DNA from: an uncultured Acidaminococcus sp. | GTDB lineage: Bacteria; Bacillota; Negativicutes; Acidaminococcales; Acidaminococcaceae | Length of the DNA: 64,000 bases | Direction of reading: 5' to 3' | Assembly (NCBI GenBank): GCA_900554515.1 | Contig: USHN01000005.1 | Location: 1 to 64,000 of the forward strand | In this document: one piece after another, positions 34,638 to 41,191 of the stretch | How the letters are laid out: every line of letters starts with the position of its first letter | Position numbering within the stretch: the stretch's first letter is position 1 | The notes under the pieces: model-generated | What the model was told of the DNA's origin: nothing | The model's database searches: none | The model's input: only the letters and a program-made list of their open reading frames with translations | Program-made: the position numbers and the translations under genes

Positions 34638-35774
34638 ATGCGGCAATTATTGAGAAATATAGCGGAAATAGGAGCTGGACAAGGGGCTCCTCAAGGAGAT
34701 TCTAATTACGGCGAAGACGGAATCCCTTTTGTCAAAGCAGGAAATCTCCAAGGACTAACAACAGGTGACAAAATAACTGATATTCAAAAGGTGTCGGATG
34801 AGGTAGCAAAAGCACATAAATTGAAACTTTACCCTAAAGGGACTATTTTATTTGCAAAGAGTGGAATGTCTTGCTTGAAGGGATATGTGTACGTACTGCC
34901 GGTAGACGCATATGTTGTGAATCATTTAGCTTGTATAACTCCTCAAGAAGATATTTCAGAATATCTAAGGTACTACTTTACTTTTCATAGGCCAAATCAG
35001 TTAGTTAAAGATGCCTCATATCCATCAATTAGCCTTGCTGATATTGGCTCCTTAGAAATAGATATTAAAGATAGTAACACAAGAACCCATATCATTTCGG
35101 TCCTTGGGGCGCTTGAGAATGTTATAGAAATTAGAAAAAAAGAATTGCAATCCTTTGATACCCTCATCAAAGCCCGGTTTGTAGAGATGTTTGGGGATTT
35201 TAAAATTAATAACAAGGGATGGCCTATAAAACCATTTAAGAGAATTGCGAAGATTGATACATATATGATTCATGACTTCTCAAACTATCAAGATTATCCT
35301 CACGTAGGTATTGATAATATAGAGAAGAATACAGGGCGTATTCATGGATTTAAGTCAATCAAAGAAGATGGTGTTATTAGCGGAAAGTATCTTTTTACTC
35401 CGGAGCACATTATTTACAGTAAGATTCGGCCAAATCTTAATAAAGTAGCTATGCCTGATTTTACAGGGCTATGTTCTGCTGATGCATATCCAATTTTGGT
35501 AAATAAGGAAGAATGCAATCGAGAATTTCTTACATATACGATGCGGGGACAAGCATTTTTAGACTATATTATTTCATTCTCGAACAGAACTAATTTGCCT
35601 AAAGTAAATAAAGAACAAGTTGAAGGCTTTCACTGTCCAGTACCACCTTTACTATTACAAGACCAATTTGCTACTTTTGTCTCTTACATCACCCAAACCA
35701 AATCCACCATCCAGCAATCCCTGGACACCACCCAGCTGTTATTGGACAGCCTGATGCAGCGCTACTTTGGATAA
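34638..35774 (+). CDS. hsdS: Type I restriction specificity subunit
   Basis: 378 residues with two target-recognition domains (about 5-150 and 190-345) and two conserved helical spacers: LENVIEIRKKELQSFDTLIKARFVEMFGD in the middle and TIQQSLDTTQLLLDSLMQRYFG at the end. Each half sets one part of a bipartite DNA target. The recognition domains are much more AT-rich than the spacers and the flanking hsdM and hsdR, a usual sign of domain exchange. The second-domain text KINNKGWPIKPFKRIAKI is a typical TRD start. It overlaps the frame leading into hsdR. Confidence 0.93.
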   Translation: MRQLLRNIAEIGAGQGAPQGDSNYGEDGIPFVKAGNLQGLTTGDKITDIQKVSDEVAKAHKLKLYPKGTILFAKSGMSCLKGYVYVLPVDAYVVNHLACITPQEDISEYLRYYFTFHRPNQLVKDASYPSISLADIGSLEIDIKDSNTRTHIISVLGALENVIEIRKKELQSFDTLIKARFVEMFGDFKINNKGWPIKPFKRIAKIDTYMIHDFSNYQDYPHVGIDNIEKNTGRIHGFKSIKEDGVISGKYLFTPEHIIYSKIRPNLNKVAMPDFTGLCSADAYPILVNKEECNREFLTYTMRGQAFLDYIISFSNRTNLPKVNKEQVEGFHCPVPPLLLQDQFATFVSYITQTKSTIQQSLDTTQLLLDSLMQRYFG

Positions 35775-35793
35775 ATCCCGGAAAGGAGGAGCC

Positions 35794-38700
35794 ATGACCA
35801 ACTTCGAATATCTGCTGAAAGAGCCGCAGTTTAAAACCTTTGCCCAGGTGGCAGTGGCCGCAGAAAAGATCACGCCCATGGATCCTTCTGCCGGGATTTT
35901 AAACTGCCGCCGTGCCATGGAGTTTGCCATTAAGTGGATGTATTCTGTGGATAAGGCGCTGGTGATGCCGTACCAGGACAATCTGGTGACGCTGCTGCAC
36001 ACAGAAGAATTCCGGGGACTGATGGACGAATCGCTGTGGAAACGGCTGGATTTTATCCGGCGCATGGGGAACCAGGTGGCTCACAGCAGCAAACCGGCCT
36101 CTTTGGAAGCGGCCAAGCTGTGCCTAAAGGATTTATATCTCTTTTTGGATTTCGTGGCCTATTGCTACGCTAAGGACTACGAAGAGCGCCCCTATGACGA
36201 GAGCCTGGTGGATAACCCCGTGCAAATGGCAAGCCAGGTGGAATTCCCTCAGGTGGATTTGAAAGCCCTCATGGCGGAAAATGCGGCGCTCAAAGAAGAA
36301 CTGACAAGGCGCCGGGAAGCGCAGGCGCCCGATTATGTGGTAAAGCCGCTTGATCTGTCGGAATTTAAGACACGGAAAATCTACGTGGATGCCATGTTGC
36401 GGGATGCGGGCTGGACGGAGGGAAAAGACTGGCTGAACGAAGTGGAGCTTTCCGGGATGCCCAATGACTCCGGTATAGGCTATGCGGACTACGTGCTCTA
36501 TGACGATGCCCACAGGCCGCTGGCCGTCATCGAGGCCAAGCGCACCTGCGTGGACGTATCCAAAGGACGGCAGCAGGCCAAACTCTATGCGGATTTACTG
36601 GCACACAAGTACCATCGCCGGCCGGTGGTATTTCTCACCAATGGGTTTGATACCCGGATCGTGGACGGGCAGTACCCGGAACGGCGGTGTGCCGCCATCT
36701 GGTCCAAGCGGGATTTGGAAAAATGGTTCAACCTGCGCTCTATGCGCACGGGCTTGCAGCATATCGTGGTGGATAAAAAAATCGCCGGACGCTACTACCA
36801 GGAAGCGGCGGTAAAGGCCGTGTGCGACAGCTTTGACCAAAAGAACCGGCGCAAGGCGCTGCTGGTGATGGCGACGGGCTCCGGCAAAACCCGGACGGTG
36901 ATTGCCCTGTGCAAGGTGCTGCTGAACGCCGGCTGGATCCGGAACATTCTCTTTCTGGCGGACCGGACAAGTCTGGTGCTCCAGGCCAAACGGAGCTTTG
37001 TGAATCTGTTGCCGGATGTATCCTGCAGCAATATCACCGAGGATAAGGACAATTACGGCGCCCACTGCATTTTTTCTACCTACCAGACCCTGATCAATCT
37101 CATTGACGAGGCCCGGGACGAGGAGGGCAAAGTCTTTTCCTGCGGGCATTTTGACCTGGTGATCTGCGACGAGGCCCACCGCTCCATTTATAATAAATAC
37201 AAGGATATCTTTAATTATTTTGATGCGCCGCTTGTAGGCCTCACGGCGACACCCAAGGACGAAATCGACCGGAATACCTATCAGATCTTTGAGCTGGAAG
37301 ACGGGGTGCCCACCTACGGCTATGACCTGGCCCAGGCGGTGAAGGATGGTTTCTTGGTGGATTTTCAGTCCGTGGAGACAACGCTCCAATTTCTGGATGA
37401 GGGCATTGTCTATGATGACCTGTCCGATGAGGAAAAAGAGGCGTACGAAAAGAGTTTTAAGGACGAGGACGGGAACCTGCCGCCCTTTATCAGTGCCGGC
37501 AAACTGAATACATGGGTGTTTAATGCAGATACCATCCGAAAAGTGCTGGCCACCCTGATGGAGCAGGGGCTCCGCATCGACCACGGGGAAAAACTGGGCA
37601 AGACCATTATTTTCGCCAAGAACCATGCCCATGCAGAAAAAATCCTGGAGGTGTTCCACAAGGAATATCCCCATCTGGGGGATGACTATGCCAAGGTCAT
37701 CGATAACACCATCAACTATGCCCAAAGCGCCATTGACGAATTTTCCGATCCCAATAAATACCCCCAGATCGCCATCTCCGTGGACATGCTGGATACGGGG
37801 ATTGACGTGCCGGAAGTCTTAAATCTGGTGTTCTTTAAGAAAGTGCTGAGCAAGGCCAAATTCTGGCAGATGATCGGACGGGGGAACCGGCTGTGCCCGG
37901 GCCTTATTGACGGCAAGGACAAGGAGAAGTTTTATATCTTTGATTTCTGCAGGAACTTTGCCTTTTTCCGCATGAATAAGGGCAAGGCGGCGGTGAGCCA
38001 GATGGCACTGCAGGGAGCCATCTTTTACCTGGAGCTGTCCATTGTCAGCAAGCTTCAGACCCTGGAATACCAGACGGAAGAACTGCAGGCATTCCGAGCA
38101 GAGCTCATTGCTCACATGGTGGGAAAAGTGCAGGCGCTGGACCGGGAAAATTTTGCCGTGCGGCAGCATATCCGTATCGTGGATCGCTACGCTCAAAAAG
38201 AAGGGTATCAAACCGTCAGCTATGAGGACATAGAAAGCGTCAAAGAAGAACTGGTGCCGCTGCTCCTCCCGGATGATGACGATGCCAGTATCGTGCGCTT
38301 TGATGCCCTGCTGTACGGATTGGAACTGGCCAGCCTTAAGGGAAAAACCTACCCCAAGGCCCGAAAGGATCTCCTAAACCACGTGCAAGCATTGGCGGAG
38401 ATTGCCCATATCCCTGCCATCCAGGAAAAGGCGGAGCTTATCCGCTGCATTTTGCATACGGACTATCTGGACCGTGCCGGGATTGAGGAATGGGAGACCA
38501 TTCGCAAGGAACTGCGGAATCTGATGCCTTTTATACACAGAATAGTCGTCCGCTATGATACAGATTTTGCCGATACCATTACGGAGATGGAAGTGCACGA
38601 TCCGGATCTCCATAACGATGACCTGAAAAATTACAAAGCCAAGGCAGAATTTTATGTGCTGAGCCACCAGAATACGCCGGCAATCGCCAAACTAAAAAAC

Positions 38701-39081
38701 AACGAGCCCCTGACCGAAACAGACATCAAAAGCCTGGAGCACGTGCTGTGGAACGAACTGGGTACCAAGGACGACTATATCCGGGAGTACAAGGACAAAA
38801 CCCTGGGCGAATTTGTCCGGGGCGTAGTGGGGCTGTCCATGCACGCCGCCAAAGAAGCATTCGCGAAGTATTTGGATGAAGTCACCATGAACAGCCAGCA
38901 GATCTATGTGGTGAACCAGATCGTAGAGTACATCGTCCAGAATGGGCTGATGAAGGACATGAGGGTTCTGCAATATGCCCCTTTTACCGACTGCGGCAGT
39001 ATCGTAAAAGTATTCCCCGACCTCACCGTTTGGCAGGGCATTCGCCGCGTTATTGACCAGATTAACGCCAATGCGGCGTAA
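35794..39081 (+). CDS. hsdR: Type I restriction endonuclease/translocase subunit
   Basis: 1095 residues. An N-terminal DUF4145-like helical region (about 1-130) is followed by the PD-(D/E)XK nuclease (IGYADYVLYDDAHRPLAVIEAKRT: Asp and Glu-x-Lys). SF2 helicase motifs come next: MATGSGKTRT (I), ICDEAHRS (II), VGLTATPKD (III), VDMLDTGIDVPE (V) and QMIGRGNRL (VI). A helical C-terminal domain binds HsdM/S. AAAGGAGGA selects ATG 35794. All catalytic motifs are intact, so the system is probably active. The last codons and the stop lie in a GC-rich REP-like sequence shared with 40.5 kb. Confidence 0.94.
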   Translation: MTNFEYLLKEPQFKTFAQVAVAAEKITPMDPSAGILNCRRAMEFAIKWMYSVDKALVMPYQDNLVTLLHTEEFRGLMDESLWKRLDFIRRMGNQVAHSSKPASLEAAKLCLKDLYLFLDFVAYCYAKDYEERPYDESLVDNPVQMASQVEFPQVDLKALMAENAALKEELTRRREAQAPDYVVKPLDLSEFKTRKIYVDAMLRDAGWTEGKDWLNEVELSGMPNDSGIGYADYVLYDDAHRPLAVIEAKRTCVDVSKGRQQAKLYADLLAHKYHRRPVVFLTNGFDTRIVDGQYPERRCAAIWSKRDLEKWFNLRSMRTGLQHIVVDKKIAGRYYQEAAVKAVCDSFDQKNRRKALLVMATGSGKTRTVIALCKVLLNAGWIRNILFLADRTSLVLQAKRSFVNLLPDVSCSNITEDKDNYGAHCIFSTYQTLINLIDEARDEEGKVFSCGHFDLVICDEAHRSIYNKYKDIFNYFDAPLVGLTATPKDEIDRNTYQIFELEDGVPTYGYDLAQAVKDGFLVDFQSVETTLQFLDEGIVYDDLSDEEKEAYEKSFKDEDGNLPPFISAGKLNTWVFNADTIRKVLATLMEQGLRIDHGEKLGKTIIFAKNHAHAEKILEVFHKEYPHLGDDYAKVIDNTINYAQSAIDEFSDPNKYPQIAISVDMLDTGIDVPEVLNLVFFKKVLSKAKFWQMIGRGNRLCPGLIDGKDKEKFYIFDFCRNFAFFRMNKGKAAVSQMALQGAIFYLELSIVSKLQTLEYQTEELQAFRAELIAHMVGKVQALDRENFAVRQHIRIVDRYAQKEGYQTVSYEDIESVKEELVPLLLPDDDDASIVRFDALLYGLELASLKGKTYPKARKDLLNHVQALAEIAHIPAIQEKAELIRCILHTDYLDRAGIEEWETIRKELRNLMPFIHRIVVRYDTDFADTITEMEVHDPDLHNDDLKNYKAKAEFYVLSHQNTPAIAKLKNNEPLTETDIKSLEHVLWNELGTKDDYIREYKDKTLGEFVRGVVGLSMHAAKEAFAKYLDEVTMNSQQIYVVNQIVEYIVQNGLMKDMRVLQYAPFTDCGSIVKVFPDLTVWQGIRRVIDQINANAA

Positions 39082-39100
39082 GCGGTGGTGGGGGAGTCGC
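39073..39100 (+). repeat. REP-like fragment at the hsdR 3' end
   Basis: GCGGCGTAAGCGGTGGTGGG continues with GGGAGTC and matches the CCGCGTAAGCGGTGGTGGGG elements at 40464-40485 and 40507-40530. The hsdR stop codon TAA (39079-39081) is inside it. Confidence 0.7.
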
Positions 39101-39139
39101 AAGTCCAAATGTACAGAAGCAGAACGAAAGGAGCTGGCC

Positions 39140-39475
39140 ATGAAAAACAATGCTATCAAGAAGGCTATTGACTACGAAGACCTGTTTCATGGCAACAAAA
39201 ACCTTTGGTATGCCTATGAACAAAATGAGAAAGCGATAAAAGACTATAACTCCTTGATGGATACTAGTAGGAGAGAGGGCCTGGAAGAGGGAAGAAAAGA
39301 AGGCAGAGCGGAAGGAGAAGTTATTGGCGAGCAGCGGGGGAGAAACGAAGCCAAGGTGGAGATTATTCTCTCGTTACTAGCTGATAAAACACCTTTTGTC
39401 AAAATTGCCCAGTGGACAAACATGCCAGAAGAGAAAATCCGCCAGATTGCCAAGGAACATGGGCTGGAGGTTTGA
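39140..39475 (+). CDS. Rpn/PD-(D/E)XK transposase C-terminal-tail-like protein, copy 1
   Basis: 111 residues: MKNNAIKKAIDYEDLFHGNK, then an acidic/basic coiled segment EGLEEGRKEGRAEGEVIGEQ and a helix-turn-helix-like end (FVKIAQWTNMPEEKIRQIAKEHGLEV). The EGxxEGRxEG array plus this ending is what closes Rpn-type recombination-promoting nucleases, but no nuclease domain is present. Strong GAAAGGAG lies before the ATG. The first 47 residues differ from those of the gene at 40574 by one Lys/Arg change although the DNA differs at many third positions, so both proteins seem conserved by selection. Function unknown. Confidence 0.7.
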   Translation: MKNNAIKKAIDYEDLFHGNKNLWYAYEQNEKAIKDYNSLMDTSRREGLEEGRKEGRAEGEVIGEQRGRNEAKVEIILSLLADKTPFVKIAQWTNMPEEKIRQIAKEHGLEV

Positions 39476-39477
39476 GC

Positions 39478-39530
39478 GAGAATAGTTTCATGTGATGCGA
39501 ATCAAGCACTTGCGTAAACGGCAGGGGCTT
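39478..39530 (+). repeat. 53-bp direct repeat, right copy
   Basis: Second copy of the repeat at 32938-32990; it starts two bases after the stop of the preceding gene. The hairpin arm has a T to G change (GGGGCTT), weakening the terminator-like stem. Confidence 0.85.
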
Positions 39531-39537
39531 CTTTTAT

Positions 39538-39553
39538 CCGCCCCCTTGGGGGA
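39538..39553 (+). repeat. REP fragment
   Basis: CCGCCCCCTTGGGGG, a piece of the palindrome found complete at 40440-40465. Confidence 0.55.
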
Positions 39554-39555
39554 AA

Positions 39556-39888
39556 TTAAAAAAGGCGGTACTTCCCTTTGCGCTTGGCAGCTTCTTTGTA
39601 AACCTGTTCATCCGTGCGCGTGGATACGATAATAATTTTCATCAAGGTATCTGTTTTTTCGATTTTGTACACAACACGAATCCCAAGATCACGGAATTTA
39701 ATTTTCAGCAAATTGGTCAGGTTAATGCCTCTTTTATTCCCTAAAGGTTTTACGTATCCGCCTTCATGAACGGATACTGGATTTTGAGCAACCTTTTGTA
39801 TCCCTTTCAATACTTGTACTTGAACAGAATGATCCAAGCGCTGCAAGTCTTTTTTTGCCTCTTCAAGAAATTCTATAGTCCACATCAT
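39556..39888 (-). CDS. RelE/ParE-family toxin
   Basis: 110 residues. WTIEFLEEAKKDLQRLDHSVQVQVLKGIQKV is the RelE/ParE N-terminal helical hairpin; GYVKPLGNKRGINLTNLLKIKFRDLGIRVVYKI forms the sheet with the conserved RVVY. The basic tail (EAAKRKGKYRLF) suits RNA contact. Members are mostly ribosome-dependent mRNA interferases. It starts within the 3' end of the antitoxin gene (four-base overlap), the usual antitoxin-first arrangement. Confidence 0.87.
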   Translation of the reverse strand: MMWTIEFLEEAKKDLQRLDHSVQVQVLKGIQKVAQNPVSVHEGGYVKPLGNKRGINLTNLLKIKFRDLGIRVVYKIEKTDTLMKIIIVSTRTDEQVYKEAAKRKGKYRLF

Positions 39889-40205
39889 TCGAGTACGGGA
39901 TCCTCTGCTACAGCAAGGTCATTATGAGTGATCCCTAGTTCTTTCATGAGATCATCCATGGATGTAGTCGGCGTTTTATTTTCCGTCAGTCTCTTTGTTG
40001 CTTCCAGAAGCAAGGCATAATCTTCCTCTATGGTACTAAGCCGTTCGTATTCTTTTGGAGAAAGTATTACAGCGGCAGGCTGATTGTTTTTAAGCACAAC
40101 GAGCTGGTTTTCTTCGTGAAGTCTGTCGAAAATTTTTGAGGCCTGTCCACGATTAAACTGTGTGATTGGAACAAGGCAGCTTAATATATCTGCACCATGA
40201 GTCAT
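39885..40205 (-). CDS. Phd/YefM-family antitoxin
   Basis: 106 residues. The N-terminal part (VPITQFNRGQASKIFDRLHEENQLVVLKNNQPAAVILSPKEYERL) matches the Phd/YefM DNA-binding fold; the acidic C-terminus (MDDLMKELGITHNDLAVAEDPVLE) would wrap the toxin. It should autoregulate the pair together with the toxin. Start is ATG at 40205 with AAGGG upstream. Confidence 0.87.
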   Translation of the reverse strand: MTHGADILSCLVPITQFNRGQASKIFDRLHEENQLVVLKNNQPAAVILSPKEYERLSTIEEDYALLLEATKRLTENKTPTTSMDDLMKELGITHNDLAVAEDPVLE

Positions 40206-40357
40206 ACAAATCCCTTCTTTCTATGATTCCTTACACACTAAGTATAATCTTTTTGACGACGAAAATGCAAGAAATAAAAACGATAAATAGTAATGCAAAT
40301 AAAATGTGGCGTAATAGAGGACTAACAGTGAAATCTGGCTTATATAGCGGGATCCCA

Positions 40358-40530
40358 GCCCCCACCACCAGCAACAAATCCTGTGTGCTGGTCCCCCGCC
40401 CCCAAGGGGGCGGACTTCTTGAGGGTATACTCTGCTTTTGTCCGCCCCCTTGGGGGCGGGGGACCGCGTAAGCGGTGGTGGGGGAATGTCAACCAATCTA
40501 ACTTGGACCGCGTAGCGGTGGTGGGGGCGT
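40358..40530. repeat. REP/BIME-like GC-rich palindrome cluster
   Basis: Two 26-bp arms at 40390-40415 and 40440-40465 are perfect reverse complements around 24 bases; each begins or ends with GGTCCCCCGCCCCC or its complement and contains an internal CCCCCAAGGGGG palindrome. Outside them CCCCCACCACC (40358-40370) faces GGTGGTGGGGG (40474-40485). A further copy, GACCGCGTAGCGGTGGTGGG, lies at 40506-40526. No gene is present between 40206 and 40573. Confidence 0.8.
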
Positions 40531-40573
40531 CGCAACTCCCAAATGTACAGAAGCAGAACGAAAGGAGCTGGCC

Positions 40574-40891
40574 ATGAAAAACAATGCCATCAAAAAGGCT
40601 ATCGACTATGAAGACCTGTTTCATGGCAACAAAAACCTTTGGTATGCCTATGAACAGAATGAAAAAGCCATACGGGACTATAACTCCTTAATGGATACCA
40701 GTAGAAGAGAAGGAGAGGCCATTGGAGAAAGGCGTGGTATAGCAAAAGGTGCCGCCGAAGCCAAGGTGGAGATTATTCTCTCGTTACTAGAAGACAAGAT
40801 GCCTCTTATCAAGATCGCCCAATGGACAAACCTGTCAGAAGAGGAAATCCGCCAGATTGCCAAGGAACATGAAATTGTGGTACATGAATAA
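40574..40891 (+). CDS. Rpn/PD-(D/E)XK transposase C-terminal-tail-like protein, copy 2
   Basis: 105 residues, paralogue of the gene at 39140. Same N-terminus up to SLMDTSRREG, a shorter EAIGERRGIAKGAAEAKVE coil, and the ending PLIKIAQWTNLSEEEIRQIAKEHEIVVHE. The upstream 65 bases, including the REP fragment and GAAAGGAG ribosome site, are also duplicated. It has no terminator of its own; the ileS T-box promoter begins 13 bases after its stop. Whether it binds DNA or nucleases is unknown. Confidence 0.7.
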   Translation: MKNNAIKKAIDYEDLFHGNKNLWYAYEQNEKAIRDYNSLMDTSRREGEAIGERRGIAKGAAEAKVEIILSLLEDKMPLIKIAQWTNLSEEEIRQIAKEHEIVVHE

Positions 40892-40903
40892 CACTTCTTT
40901 CCG

Positions 40904-40932
40904 TTGACGGAACTGGGGAAGAAGTGTATAAT
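40904..40932 (+). promoter_or_regulatory. Promoter of the T-box/ileS transcript
   Basis: -35 TTGACG (40904-40909), 17-bp spacer, -10 TATAAT (40927-40932). Confidence 0.7.
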
Positions 40933-40937
40933 AAGGG

Positions 40938-41176
40938 CTACAAATTGCAACAGGCAATGACAGAAACAGTAGCTTTTCTTTCGGTACAGCGACCCGGGGG
41001 CGGTGGAAGCCCGGGCGGGAGAGGGAAAAGGGAAGATCATTCTGGAGCCGGTCTTTGAAGAGGAGTAAAAGACCCCGGGTTATGACCGTTATCTCATAGA
41101 AAGTGGCAGCGTTGCTGTCATGAGGGTGGTACCACGGGTGCAAAGTCTCGTCCTTTCGGGGGCGGGGCTTATTTTT
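40938..41176 (+). promoter_or_regulatory. T-box riboswitch (isoleucine)
   Basis: AGGGTGGTACCACGG (41123-41137) is the T-box sequence that pairs with the uncharged tRNA acceptor end. Stem I upstream shows the distal CGGTGGAAGCCCGGG loop and a specifier region GAAGATCATTCTGGAGC in which ATC (41036-41038) is an isoleucine codon, consistent with the gene downstream. The terminator AAGTCTCGTCC/GGGCGGGGCTT (41143-41170) with ATTTTT closes the leader; pairing of the T-box with tRNA-Ile would favour the antiterminator. Confidence 0.92.
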
Positions 41177-41191
41177 ATTGGAGGTGTCGAC

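Noticed and set aside
36595..37725. 376-codon minus-strand frame opposite hsdR.
   Set aside because: A codon-bias shadow of the helicase region; no domain and no start signals.
40166..40471. 101-codon plus-strand frame between the antitoxin gene and the second Rpn-tail gene.
   Set aside because: It starts opposite the antitoxin and ends in REP palindromes; the C-terminus is just translated repeat.
40358..40530. CRISPR array.
   Set aside because: The repeats are inverted, irregular and without unique spacers; no cas genes are present anywhere in the window.
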